NCBI RefSeq assembly: GCF_905475395.1
Contig: NC_058339.1
Location: 15,632,001 to 15,696,000 of the forward strand
Direction of reading: 5' to 3'
Length of the DNA: 64,000 bases
DNA from: Chrysoperla carnea
Taxonomy: Eukaryota > Arthropoda > Insecta > Neuroptera > Chrysopidae
Made by a program: the position numbers and the translations under genes. Under the pieces are notes generated by a model. That model saw only the letters and a program-made list of their open reading frames with translations, searched no databases and was not told the origin of the DNA. This document shows, piece by piece, positions 37,064 through 49,310 of the stretch. Numbering within the stretch: position 1 is the stretch's first letter; each line of letters starts with the position of its first letter.

Positions 37064-37830
37064 CTTACTGTTCAAATTTTTGAACTTCAGTGCTTCGTTT
37101 CTGCAACTAATTAGAAAATTTGACGTATTTTGTTTTATATATATATTCGTTTCTCGATAATTCATATCTATGTGCTTTTTGATAGGGATTTCTATGCCTT
37201 TGCACGAATTGACAACAAAAAATGTGTATTTCCATTTAAAAGTTGACCTTTATAGAGAGAACCTTCTATTGTCATTCCAAAGGCTAACTTATATGCTCAC
37301 TTAGTTAGTTTTTGTGATCCTTAAAATTTTTCAAAAAGCTTCTGTGGAAATTTGTTGGGTCGCCCGTTACTTTTAAGACTCCCGAGATAAACTGATAATA
37401 TGGACGTGATGTGTTAACATTGAAACCAGATTTTTTATACTAAATAACATGAACAATACGTATATAGAGATAAAACAATGAATGTTATAATATGTGTCAT
37501 GTATAACACTAATATTGTACATGAATCATCATTTATGCATTTGATTAACCAATGGTTTGCTTGGCTTTGGCTACATACATAATAAAAAATTGTGGTTGTT
37601 TTTATATTACATATTATATTATGTGTGTGTGTTAATTCTATCACCGGATGTGCGGGATGACCGATGACCTTTTCCAGACAAAAGTAACTGGATTATATGT
37701 TTTAATAAGGGTGAGGTTATTAAATACAATTAGTTGCAACAAATTAGTAACTAGATGTTTTATTAAGACACAATCGAATCTTGTTAATGTTACCAACATG
37801 ATCCTTCTATGCCGAGTATTTTTTTAACCG

Positions 37831-38315
37831 ACTTCAAACCAAAAAAAAGGAGGTTCTCAATTCGACTGTATTTTTTATGTTTGTTACCTCAGAACTTTTG
37901 ACTGGGTGAACCGATTTTGATGATTCTTTATCTATTTGAAAGCTGGTGCTTCCCGTGTGGTCCCATTTCATTTTGGTTAACTTCTGACAATGGCATCCAT
38001 GAGAAAACCATAAAAGTCTTAAATTTGCATTCATTATGCACGACAAGAGGACGAATAACTTAATATCACGTCAACCGATTTCGATGATTCTGTATCTATT
38101 TGAAAGCTGGTGCTTCCCGTGTGGTCCCAGTTCATTTTGGTCTAATTCTGACAACGCCATCCATGAGAAAATCATAAAAGTCTTAAATTTGCATTCATTA
38201 TGCACGACAAGAGGACGAATAACTCAATATCACGTCAACCGATTTCGATGATTTTTTTTTAGTGAAAAATTAGTTAGTGTACTTTAGATTCACTAAAAAT
38301 CACAAAATAAAAAAA
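37831..38315 (+). repeat. Repeat family E, body with 164-bp internal tandem
   Basis: It starts AACCGACTTCAAACC, then AAAGGAGG and TTTTGACTGGGTGAACCG. The unit AACCGATTT..ATCACGTC repeats with a period of 164 (37909, 38073, 38237). Shadow open frames occur on both strands, but there is no conserved protein. It leads directly into the palindrome at 38316. Copy 2 is at 41742-42017 (one unit). Sequences beginning ACCGACTTCAAA are, from memory, common in insect genomes. Confidence 0.75.
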
Positions 38316-38625
38316 AACTTTTAACAAAAAGAAAACCGACTTCAAAAGAAAATCTTTTCCAAAACAAATTAAAATGTACTAACAAGGAAAAAAATAACGA
38401 TAATATAATGCAGTTAAAATTATTGTTATTTTTGGAGTCGGTGTCAGCCAAGCTAATGTAGCAAACTGTTCTGTCAGAGTTGTTTCCTTGGCTGACACCG
38501 ACTCCAAAAATAACAATAATTTTAACTGCATTATATTATCGTTATTTTTTTCCTTGTTAGTGCATTTTAATTTGTTTTGGAAAAGATTTTTTTGAAGTCG
38601 GTTTTCTTTTTGTTAAAAGTTTTTT
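38316..38625. repeat. Palindrome of family E, copy 1
   Basis: Arms of about 137 bp run from CTTTTAACAAAAAG to GTCAGCCAAG (ending 38452) and back from CTTGGCTGAC (38487) to CTTTTTGTTAAAAG. They enclose a 34-nt loop (38453-38486) that starts CTAATGTAGC. The arms pair nearly perfectly, with small differences such as an AAAGAAA/TTT length change. Confidence 0.9.
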
Positions 38626-38640
38626 TCTTTGTCTACAATT

Positions 38641-39023
38641 GAAAGTTTAGATTGTATTTAATGTAGTATGTCCGTAAACCCACTTTTTTGGAAAATTTTT
38701 CTAGAGGAATTTCGCACTTGAAAATTTTGGGCACTAGCTCCTGGTGTCAATCCCATACTCTGATTAATTTTATGTGGGTAGCCACAAATTTTTTTTCAAA
38801 AATTAAGTTACCCTTAATTTATGTGGTATCCACAAAACACCAGGAAATACTCTATAATATAATGTCATAGAAAACAATAATAATTAAATATTTTGAATGA
38901 ATCATCGAAAATTAATTAATAAAATATTAATTATGTTAAATTTTGATTTAAATTCAATACGATTGCCAATTTATGATTGAATATGCATAATAATTATAAT
39001 TATACACTCTACAAATATATACC
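38641..39023. other. Non-coding DNA
   Basis: No gene. It contains the inverted pair CTCCTGGTGT/ACACCAGGAA about 90 bp apart (near 38740 and 38835), which may be a small foldback remnant. Confidence 0.45.
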
Positions 39024-39025
39024 TA

Positions 39026-39612
39026 CAGTATGTTCCAGAAGTCTTAGCCATCCCTTAATGCGATAAATACCAATAAATGTTTCAAGATTGTTTAAAGGTT
39101 ACTGGCCACAGTCTAATTCTACATCCTTCTAAGTTGCATTACTATGATCTGAAAAACTTTTGTTTAAATAGCCTCCAAGTTGTTTAAAGGTTAACTCGTA
39201 TTCCTTATTGATGGGAGATAAAAGCTTATTTTAGATTAAAAAGTATTTATTTATAAAAATACTACTATTTTTTGGTTTAAAATATTTTTTTGAAATACGA
39301 ATATCTACATACACCAGGAATTGAATTAGTTAGAGCAGTGACTGCTGACTTTATAGGTGTTTACACTTTGAACTTGTTATTGAAAAGTATTAATAAAGTG
39401 GAATCAATTATTTGCCACTTTTCACCTCTATTGACCTTTTACAAGTCAGAAACTTGAATTTGATTACATCTGGCTGCAGGTAATTTAGGCGTCCTTCTAT
39501 CTCTTACCTGACTTTCTGACGAGCAACTTTTGTTTGAAACATTTTTTTCTACTGAGTATCCCTACCAGAAAGTTCTGCTTGACATGTGACTGAGAACTTC
39601 TGGAACATATTG
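39026..39612. mobile_element. TA-flanked Tc1/mariner-type MITE, 587 bp
   Basis: TA at 39024-39025 and 39613-39614 bound ends reading CAGTATGTTCCAGAAGT and, on the complement, CAATATGTTCCAGAAGT. A CAGT-like start plus TA duplication fits the Tc1/mariner group. No transposase frame. A diverged left-end relative occurs near 13094. Confidence 0.65.
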
Positions 39613-40058
39613 TATTTAATATCTAATTCTAATATAACTGAATATTTTGTATCTATTATAGTTGTTTGCTTTTAAATGTAAACCAGGTGTCATATCCGGT
39701 ACGTTTTGAGTGAACAACATATATTACAATTACATATTCACAGTACTGTTCAGTACAGTGAACGAATAACGAACAGAGGAGAGTCAAGCAGCCCACCCAC
39801 ACCATAATTCACTCACTAATACCGGAATACCGCATATTATATGCACAATATTTGTAGAGAGTGTTACAATACTTTGGTTTGGATTGATTCATAAAAGACA
39901 ATCGTGTTCGGACAATTTCTATCAAACAGCGCTCAACAAGAAGTGGGAAAAACAAGTTTTATATTAAGATATCCAAGTTGGGTTTTTATTGGGTCCCGAT
40001 TGTCATACTTGGCATGCCCTCTTGATTCTCCAAGTTGAGATCAATGATGAACCAGTAT

Positions 40059-40584
40059 ACCAGTATATTAAGTTTAGTCCCAAGCTTAAAAAAATATTGA
40101 TGCTACGAACAAAATTTTGGTATAGGTGTTCATAGAATCACCTAATTATCCATTTCCGATTGTCTGTCCGTCTGTCTGTCAACACGATAACTCAAAAACG
40201 AAAAAAGATATCAAGCTGAAATTTTTATAGCGTACTTAGGACGTGAAAAGTGAGGTCGAGTTCGTAAATGAGCAATATATAATATTAGAGATAGAACAAA
40301 AATTTAAATGTAAAAAATGTTCCTTCTAAAAAAAAATAAACAACTTTTGTTTGAAACATTTTTTTGTAAACATCACTGTTTACCCACGAGAGCACTAATT
40401 AGGTGCAAATTTTATAGTATGTATTAATATGGAAATATCAGTTATGTGTGTGTGGATATTTAAAAGTGGATATCTTTTGTTATTTACGTGACGTCAAAAA
40501 ACAAACGATTGCGTCATCAACACTGTCTCTACATGGTATTTCAACAGTTAACTCAGTCAATTGTTTTTTTTTTTCACTTGTTTT
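40059..40584 (+). mobile_element. Element A copy, near full length
   Basis: From CCAGTATATTAAGTTTAGTCC through CACCTAATTATCCATTTCC, CTGTCCGTCTGTCTGTC, ATAACTCAAAAACG and TTACCCACGAGAGC to TTTTCACTTG. Same layout as 36039-36567 in the opposite orientation. Confidence 0.75.
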
Positions 40585-40872
40585 CTGTTAGATTATACAT
40601 AATATACATAATTTTACATAAAACTATTAGTTATAGTTAATTTACATAAAAATATATAAAAATTTGTAACTTTATTCGATTTTTATAGCCAGCCTTGTTT
40701 TATTCATCTTTGTCAATCTCTATGATATAGCAAAATATTCAGCAAACCAGTAACAAGTCCTGTTTTTCTGTTCTTTAAAAATTTTTACTACTTTAAATTC
40801 ATTGTCTCAATTCAAATAATCGAAGCTTTACTATAACTAAATCGAACAAATCGAAAAAAAACGGAAGTAATT

Positions 40873-41412
40873 TTAAATAATGAGCCTATCATGAAAATAT
40901 AAATCACCCAATCGCGTCGCTTTGCCTGTTTTTCGTTTCGCATTTCGTATTTTATTTTCATACATACATGCATCATGTTTAAACGGTAAACCGAAGTTTT
41001 TGAATTTTTCTTCACAATCTTGAATCCAATAATTTGTTTGTTCTTTTTCAATGATTTTCTCTAGACAACTCTCTTCATTATTCAGTAGTTCTTCGTCAAA
41101 TTCTTCATCTTTCATCCAAAATGGTAACGGAACTGGAACATTTCGTGAAGGTGGTCCTTTTTTATCATCATCTGATAATCTTGCAATGTACTTTGATTTG
41201 ATATATTCTAAATCGGTGTAATATGGTGCAGGGAATAGCATTTGACTGTTATCATATTTGATAATATTTTCATCTAATATTTCGTCAAAAACTTTTTTCA
41301 ATTTTTGTATGTAGACACCATCTTTGGTAGGATGACTCACCCATATTGCTTTTCGTTTATGTGATTCAATACGGTAATACGTTTCGGTGAAAATGTTATC
41401 TGACTTTCGCAT
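40873..41412 (-). CDS. Unrecognised intronless gene, 179-aa charged soluble protein
   Basis: ATG at 41412, stop TAA at 40875-40873, no introns. The protein is rich in Lys, Asp and Glu with scattered Trp, Tyr and Pro, e.g. RKAIWVSHPTKDGVYIQKL (residues ~20-38), MLFPAPYYTDLEYIKSKYI (~58-76) and PVPLPFWMKDEEFDEELL (~92-109). That composition is protein-like and quite unlike the random frames around it. No signal peptide, membrane segment, zinc-binding cluster or transposase motif is evident. A TTTATT (AATAAA on the - strand) at 40671-40676 could serve as the poly(A) signal. It is isolated between element A and family E repeats, so it may be a retrocopy, a lineage-specific gene, or a gene nested in the long intron of the 23005 gene. 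Real-gene confidence is moderate; function unknown. Confidence 0.65.
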   Translation of the reverse strand: MRKSDNIFTETYYRIESHKRKAIWVSHPTKDGVYIQKLKKVFDEILDENIIKYDNSQMLFPAPYYTDLEYIKSKYIARLSDDDKKGPPSRNVPVPLPFWMKDEEFDEELLNNEESCLEKIIEKEQTNYWIQDCEEKFKNFGLPFKHDACMYENKIRNAKRKTGKATRLGDLYFHDRLII

Positions 41413-41741
41413 TTTGATTATTTTTGCTTAACTTTCGATCTTGTGATGTTATATTTTTAATATAGGCTTATTTGCTGGGATATTATGGAATGGACATTTT
41501 GATATTTGGGTTACATTTTCTAACTATTGTTGAGTGAAATTTTACTAAAAATTTTACAGTATATTATTAAAAGTAAATAAAAATAATTTCTAGAAATATG
41601 ACATTTTATGTCAAATTTTTAGATTTAAAAATATATTTGATTACTAAAGAAATAAATAAAACCTTAGTAACCCTGAGAAGTACAGGACTTCTATTTACTT
41701 CCATGATATTGCTACAACAGATTAAGATACCCCATTTTTAA

Positions 41742-42017
41742 CCGATTTCAAACAAAACAGGAGGAGGTTATCCATTCGACTGTATTTTTTTTTTTTTTTT
41801 ATGTTTGTTACTTCAGAATTTTTGACTGGGTGAACCGATTTTGATAATTCTTTATCTTTTTGAAAGCTAGTGCTTTCCGTGTGGTCCCATTTCATTTTGG
41901 TCGAGTTCTGATAACGGTATCCCTGAGAAAATCATAAAAGTCTTAAATTTGCATTAAGTATGCACGACAAGAGGATGAATAACTCAATATCACGCCAACC
42001 GATTTCGATGATTCTTT
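41742..42017 (+). repeat. Repeat family E, body, copy 2
   Basis: A one-unit version of 37831-38315, starting ACCGATTTCAAACAAAACAG, in the same orientation, leading into the palindrome at 42018. Confidence 0.75.
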
Positions 42018-42282
42018 TTTAAAAGAAAACTTTTCCAAAACAAATTAAAATGCACTAAAAAGTAAAAAAAATAACGATAATATAATGTAGTTAAAATTAT
42101 TGTTATTTTTGGAGTCGGTGTCAGCCAAGGAAACAACTCTGACCGAACAGTTTGCTACATTAGCTTGGCTGACACCGACTCCAAAAATAATAATAATTTT
42201 AACTACATTATATTATCGTTATTTTTTTACTTTTTAGTGCATTTTAATTTGTTTTGGAAAAGTTTTTCTTTTGAAGTCGGTT
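42018..42282. repeat. Palindrome of family E, copy 2 (loop inverted)
   Basis: The arms match those of 38316-38625 but are slightly shorter on the left. The loop at 42130-42163 starts GAAACAACTCTG and is the reverse complement of the copy 1 loop at 33 of 34 positions, although the outer flanks have the same orientation in both copies. Confidence 0.9.
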
Positions 42283-42300
42283 TTCTTTTTGTTAAAAGCT

Positions 42301-44821
42301 TTTTTCTAACTTCTGCCTCGAAGGAGGTCGAAAATTATTTTAAGTTTTGACTAGTTTGTCAAGTTTGCCTTGTTTAGGTTTTTCTTTGCACTTAGGTTGC
42401 TGATGCTCATCACTAGTTGGAACACGCTGTAATATAATCACAGTAGTTTATAACTTACTTAATAATAATTGCATGTTAAAATGTTATATTTAATTATAAT
42501 TTTCAAAAGAGTTGTGTGTTGTTGATGCGTAAATAGGCAAAATTTAATTGGAATATCTATATGTGTCTATTAAAAGACTTATTCTTTGGGATATACGCAT
42601 GAATTATTTGTATTCACGCATGCGCTTTTTATTTAAATTTAATTATATATTTTTTTTGCAAAATTATGGTAAACAGTAAAAATATACACTGTATACTTTA
42701 TAGGGCTAAGGATGATAGGCGAAATATCGAAATTCCCTGCTGCGAATTTTCAGACCGATAGACCGATTTATATGTTAAAAATGCAAACTCAACAACTGAA
42801 ATCTATTTGGGAACGTCCTTAAAGAGACTGAAATTGAAATTGAAATGTATAATATACCTTATCCATTTATCAGTAGGTTGTTTAAAGTTTTTTCGAGGTC
42901 TGGGTATTAATATTATTCTTACATTGTAAATCATACCTCCCCCCTCCCCGACAGAGAACAAGCAAAAAACTACAAAATATTTTTCTATAAATTTTTAAAA
43001 AAAACGACCTTAGCTCGTGAGAAATCCTACTCAAAAATTTGTAAATTCTATTTTATTTTTTGTCAAAGCTTTTTTGAATAATCAGTATGAGAAAATTGGA
43101 AAGAATGAATATTGTCTAACACCGATGGAGATTTTCGGCTTAAAGAGATTCAAGTTTGTGGTATGTTCGTATCATTATTATTACTACATATTTTCAAAGG
43201 ATTTGCAAAACATAATTTCTCTCTGATGCCTTCTCTATCTACTGATATATAAATGGTATAGATAGAGACATATACTTCCTTCATTTGTTTATGGGTTTCA
43301 ATTTTATGTCGTTTTTTTTCATCTTCTGAAGTACACCATCTGCGACCCTTAATACGCCTTTCAACCCTTACGCTTACATGATGCTTGCACACCCTTGATA
43401 TAATGGTATTGTTATCAATGCGCAAGAACGCTCATAGATATATTTATTACTATAAAAACATTTCATTTTTTTATATGAAAACAAATATATTATATGTTTT
43501 TGAAAACATTCATTTTCAGGATATTGTACCAAATATTTAAAATTGCAGAAAGTCATGATAATGGTGTATCTTAAATTTTGGGTTACTTAAGCTTTTTGAT
43601 CTTTTTAAAATCTTTTAAATGCTATTTTATTCTACCTGATTTAATTTACGATTTTAACCCCTTTAACCCCAATGAAGCGGAGCTTAAACCTTAAAAGTTC
43701 CGCTTTAAACCATATAGATTTTTTTAGGATAATTTTCTGATGCCAATGTAAAAAACTGCAAGTCAATAGACTCAACAAACAATTTTTCCTTAAGAAAAAG
43801 GTTCGTTTATTGTACTAATTTTCTTTTGATCGTTATAATGCTGTAGTCATTCCGACAAATCGTTCAGTATTAACCTGTTTAGTGACAAGAAGTAACTATT
43901 CACCATAGAATATTAAATTAGAGATCGCCATGGCCAAAAACTTATAATATGATGAATGATAGAGAAAATTACCAGTGGATTCTCTCGTGTCCTTGCTTAA
44001 TCTATATGTCATTGGCTAAATATTGTCTACATTATTGGAGAGACACAAAATCTCTATGCATCATATGATTATGACATATGACATTTTTAGATTTTTCTTG
44101 TTGGTCCGAATTTTCAAATCAAGGCAAAGGTTAGTGATGATAAATGTTCCTAAAGGGCTAAAAGACAAGTAGAAAAGAGAAATATGAAATTTCTGATAAC
44201 GGTACAATTAAAATTTAAGGATTGGTGGCTTAGTTCCAACACTCTCGATTCTAATTTATGACGTACCAACTTTGCGTTGCAAAGATTAAAACGGAACCCT
44301 TTTGTGTGGATACGTACGCATTTCGCTCTTTGAATTGATATATTATTTTAATATGTAACAAAGGTAATTACAGTTCTTTTTATAGTATTATGTCGGTACC
44401 ATTAAAAAGAGAGTTTTTTTTTTTAAATATTCAAATGTAAATACAAGAACAATACTCATCATATATATAGTAAATTGTTTGACATATATTAAATGCATTC
44501 ATCAAGTAAATATTTGTAGACGGTTTTAACATTTATTCACGTTTAATAAATAGAAGTTATTGTAATCGAGCCATGGAGGAAAAATTTTAAACCCCCTAAA
44601 AGTTATGTAGATTTTCAAGATGTGAAAAAACAAGCTGTTCAAATTGTTTTCTAACATTTAATCTGCTTCTATTTTCAAAATCGAAATTCTAGTTTTCACA
44701 AAATTTGAATATTTTGACGTCAAAATAAATTGGTTAGATTTTGATGCTTACAAACTATTTTTTTTGGTGGTACAGACTTCCTTAATAAATTGTAAAATTC
44801 CCCGTTGGGAAGTTAGTTTTT
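42301..44821. other. Non-coding DNA
   Basis: About 2.5 kb with no supportable gene. Short open frames at 43017-43226 and 43150-43556 overlap on opposite strands and look random. A perfect 16-bp palindrome ATTTTGACGTCAAAAT lies near 44711. Confidence 0.5.
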
Positions 44822-45482
44822 GTACCCTGTATATATGAAATATATATCAAGGTATACTAAGTTCAGTCCCAAATTTGTAACTCGAATAAAAATTGATGAT
44901 ACGAATAAAATTTTGGTATAGGTGTTATAAAATCACCTACTTAGTTCATTTTCGTTTGAATCCGTTCATCTAGCCGCCTGAACGCCTTCAAGATAATTCA
45001 AAAGCGAAAAGATATATCAAATTGACATTTTATAGCGTGGCCAGGACGTAAAAAAGTGAGTTTGTATTCGTAAATGAGCAACATAGGTCAATTGGTTCTG
45101 TGGTCCGAAGGACCCATCTTGTAAACTGTTAGAGATAGAACAAAAGTTTATATGTATACAAAGTATACTGTTTACCCATGAGGGATCAAATTAGGACAAA
45201 ACTTGTGTGTTTATTTTCCCCAAGACGATGAAAAATTGGGAGTTGAAAATTTACAGGTAGCTTCAAGTAGTCGTCTTATGAAAAATCCTCGAAAAAAAAA
45301 AAAATGTTAGAAAAAACTTTCGAAAATTTTACCAAATAAATGCCGACCGATTGGTGACCAAATAATTGTGTTGGGTTTTTTAAACTTTTCTTATTTATAA
45401 AAAATAATAAACACATTCAACACATTCTATACAAGATATTTCAACAATGAACTCAGTCGATTGTTTTGTTTTTCATTTGTTT
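44822..45482 (+). mobile_element. Element A copy, ~660 bp
   Basis: From the GTACCCTGTATATATGAAATAT end through GTTCAGTCCCAAATTTGTAAC, CACCTACTTAGTTCATTTTC and CTGTGGTCCGAAGGACCC to GTCGATTGTTTTGTTTTTCA. Longer than other copies because of an extra ~150 bp after GAGGGATCAAATTAGG. Confidence 0.7.
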
Positions 45483-45850
45483 GTATAAAATTTCAACATT
45501 TTACTTCGGCTGTTTTATAATTTAACAACATATTTTAATATTCATGGTACAACAAATATTTAAGCATGTTCTGTTGAGTGAAATTGTTACGCATTTAACT
45601 AGAAGAATGAACTTTTACAAAACTGAAGTACTTATACTTACTTACTGGGTATTACAAACTGGGTAGTTTTTATACATAAAACATAATATTATACACTAAT
45701 GTATGGGTGTATACGAGTGTAGTCTATGCGACAAATGTGACTAAAAATTATTTATCATAAAATTTTCACATTAGAAGCGTAGAGTGATGGAGAAGACCAA
45801 ATTCGAAAAAGAAACTTGCTTAACAGAGATTTATCAATTAACATTCAATC

Positions 45851-46336
45851 AGGTTAATTTAATGATTGGATGCAGAGTTTCTAAGATATCGCAATATTTG
45901 GATCGATTTTAGTCCGTATCTCAAAAACTATTCGACCAGTCAACAAATACACCCGATTTTTGTACTTTTTGGGCCAAAATTACCATATATACTGAGTTTC
46001 ATCAAAATTGGAGATAAAAAATTTTTTTAGATTTTTTGCAATTTTTTTAAGGGGTTACGTACCCCTTTAAAAAAATCGAGAAAAACGCAAAAAAAATTTT
46101 TTTTAGGAATTTGATGAAACTCGATGGATGGAGTAATTTTGATCCAAAAAGTATAAAAATCCGGATAGTTTAATGATCAGCCGCAGAGTTTCTGAGATAT
46201 CGCATTATTTGGATAGATTTTAGTCCGTATCTTAAAAACTATTCGACCAGTCAACAATTGCACCCGATTTTTGCACTTTTTGGGTCAAAATTATCTTGTG
46301 AGATAAATTATATAGTGAGTTTTGTCGAAATTGTAT
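45851..46336 (+). repeat. ~310-bp repeat family C, tandem copy
   Basis: GCAGAGTTTCT(A/G)AGATATCGCA recurs at about 45872 and 46183, a period of ~311; about 1.5 units. Same family as 24071-24421. Confidence 0.8.
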
Positions 46337-46822
46337 TGACTCAAGTCTGGTTTCCAAGCTTTGTTTCCATGTTATCATGCTTGGGCAAACCAACCCTTGG
46401 TTTCTTAGCCTTAAAAGAGCAACAGTTATAAGCCAATCCTCGCACTGTTTTAAATGCTCGACTATATCATAAATAAAAGGAATTGAACTGTATGTATATT
46501 AAGTTCATGCTTAAACTTCTTAACTGTCCTGGCATACAAACTAATATTTACAATAATTCCCTTCTATTTTTTCACTTAAATTGCAAATATCTATCCTACT
46601 TGATATGCGTATGGCGTATAATTTTTTGTTTGTTTTTAAAACTTATAGTGAATTTATTCTATTTTTTCCTCCATGTACAGATTATAAAATACTAAGTAAA
46701 ACAATTGAATATCTTGCACAGACAATGTTGATTAAATTTAAAAAAAAATAACCACTCTTCCACACAAAGTAAGAAGAGTATCTTTCTTCTCACTCCCCCA
46801 ATGTACAATAAAGAAACACGTA

Positions 46823-47130
46823 CCCTCACGGATAAACAGTGATGCCTACTTTATTTCAGCCCACATGGGTAAACAAACAGTGATGCCTATGAAGAAATGT
46901 TTCATGCGAAAGGCGTTTATTTTTTTTAAAAGGAACATTTTTTACATTTAAAATTTTATTCTATCTCTAACGGTTTACAAGATGGGTCCCACGGACTTGA
47001 TATCTCTTTTAGTAAGACAGACAACCGGGAATGGGCTCTTAAGGTGATTTTATGAAAACCTACACCAAAATTAAGTTCGTAGCATCAATACTATTAAGGG
47101 TTTAAACTTGGGGCAGAACTTGTTATTTAG
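46823..47130 (-). mobile_element. Element A copy, internally deleted
   Basis: Reverse orientation: CACGGATAAACAGTGATG, TCTAACGGTTTACAAGATGGG, CAACCGGGAATGGGCT, ACCTACACCAAAATT. Around 46823-46905 the GATAAACAGTGATGCCTA segment is duplicated. Confidence 0.65.
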
Positions 47131-47488
47131 AAGTATATTAATGAAAATTATCCTAGTTGGCTGAAATCTCTATGTCTTAGAGATTTTAACAATTGATGCG
47201 AATGACTTCTAGATTAAAGTACCAACCCATTTTGGGACTAGGAACTTGTTTAAAATCTGGTCAGATAAATAAATTTTTTCTTAAACTTGCCCCAAAATTT
47301 TCAGTCTTTAATAGCTTTCTTTAGTGTGTATACAGAGGTGACGTTCACATAAGATCTTTACTACTTTTAAAATTATGGTGTAATTTTGCGTCACTTTTTT
47401 TTTCTGTTGTGTTTGTTGGTACTTGTGATTACTGTTTGTGCATTTAAAAATACTACAATACACATTATTTTAAATGTTAAAATGTTAA

Positions 47489-47678
47489 ATGTATCGTGAT
47501 TTATTTGAAGTACACGCCTGCTTTGGTGGTATTATTGAATTATGTAGTTACCATTCATATCCGCTGATATCTGTTCTATCAAAAATTATACGAAAAATTA
47601 TACCATGGCGGAGCGCTAGTTATATCATTCTGGTATTTGTGTCATTATTTTTGGGTTCTTCTGCTATTTGGGGTTCAT
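47489..47678 (+). CDS. Candidate first coding exon of a small membrane protein (unrecognised)
   Basis: ATG at 47489, with an in-frame TAA immediately upstream, opens 63 codons to a consensus donor TCAT|GTAAGT at 47678/47679. The peptide has Cys-rich starts (VHACFGGIIELC), a basic turn IIRKIIPWRS and a clear ~20-residue hydrophobic segment (SYIILVFVSLFLGSSAIWGS). It could be a short multi-pass membrane protein continuing to the right, but I find no matching downstream exon. The consensus donor is the main reason to keep it; a chance frame is quite possible. Confidence 0.3.
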
Positions 47679-48907
47679 GTAAGTTATACAAATGTAACAA
47701 ACATAGTAATCAAATATTTGACCACAAGAGCTTTTATTTATGCTTAGCTTTCATGACTTTTCTTCAAAATTTTTAACACGATTTTATTAGCTTCATACGC
47801 ATGTAACGGAAACTTTGAACATGATTTTGACCCCCATCAAAACATCGGATTAACTCGAAATTTAGCATACTTATAAAGGATCGATAACTATACAAGAATT
47901 TAATAAGTTTATTTGATTATTTTGATCAGGTTTTTTAGGATTAACCTTTTCCATATCTGAAAATATATACATTTATTTGCGCTCCCACCATATTTATACT
48001 TATTTTTTTATAAATAAATAATAGTCTAAAAAACACAAAATAAATAATAGTTTAAAAAAACTAAAAAACACGCTTTTGTAATTAGCTGATCTAAAGGATA
48101 GAAAATAATTTCTTTAAATTCAAAAAAATCATTTTATTTATCCATTGATAGGAGCAGTAGCTCTGAACATGCTTCAATAATGTGATTTATAGGCCCCATA
48201 TAATTTATAAATTCTATACAGAGGTTCTGTGGCGTTCAAGTCAGATTTTTTAAAATATTTTGTTGAAATAAAAATGTGAGTCACTTACTCACTTATAAAA
48301 AATAAAAAAAAACTAGTAACACAGGAAATGTTGAGGAAATATTAATAATTTTTAAAGAGATTTATAAATAAAATTCTTATTAAATTATTACATATGTAAA
48401 TTATTTTTTAAGTGAGATTGGTTGTTGAATGAAGTGTGTACTTTAAAACATAATGATTTTCTCTGCGACTGTATAGAACTATGATTTAAGTCTATCACTA
48501 AATGCATATTATTCCCCGAATTCCTTAACTGCAAATTCCTTTTTAGCAAATAAATAGTTATTTGATGCGTTATTTTATTACTCGCGATAATTTTAAAAAC
48601 AGCTTCAAAATGCTGTCCGTAAACCTACAGGAGTGAGTCATTGACTAGGTGTTAAATCGATTGCCGTAAAAATCATTAATATCGGCTCTCGCGTTTAGTC
48701 TCTAGAGCACCACAAAATAGGAAACATACACAGGCTGAAAATGAAAGTCGGCGAACTATGCTAAGTGAGGTAACATTAAATAAATCAAATAACATCTCTC
48801 CATTACAGCACAATTAAAATTATGGACTTGAGCTTTTATTTTTTAGCAAAATCGAATGAAACTCGCAAAAGTGTATATTTTTGCTCTTCGAACTTTTTAA
48901 TATCTCT
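47679..48907. other. Non-coding DNA
   Basis: No gene or repeat copy that I can support. Confidence 0.5.
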
Positions 48908-49310
48908 TCTCTATATATTATAAATGCGAAAGTAAACATGTTTTTTGTTTGTTACGCTTTCACGCTAAAACTAGCGAATAGTTTTTAATGAACTGTACAG
49001 TAATATAGCTTATACTTCAGAATAACACATGAGATATAATTTATAAAGATATATTTATAAAAAATAAAAAAAAATTAATAGTCAATATAAAATATTTCAC
49101 GCCATCTTTTCTGATATACTCAATGAATAATTACGACTATTATACATTTAAAAAAATAGAAAACCATACATGTATTTTACAATCTTTAACCATTATATGT
49201 GTAAAACAATCCTTACCATTATTTCGAGTGTTATAGAAAGGGGATAAGTGAGAGCAATCTTTATCAATCTTTACTTTTAAACACAGCGAAACGTGTGGGT
49301 ATCACTCTAG
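48908..49310 (+). mobile_element. Helitron-like non-autonomous element, copy 2
   Basis: 403 bp, closely similar to 24966-25406: the same TCTCTATATATT start and ATCACTCTAG end. The terminal hairpin is degraded (CAGCGAAACGTGTGGG), and a ~40-bp stretch is missing after the A-rich middle, with a short CAATCTTTAACCATTATATG insertion. Confidence 0.65.

Noticed and set aside
38036-38251. 71-codon frame and its minus-strand partner in family E
   Set aside because: Arises from the 164-bp tandem non-coding repeat.
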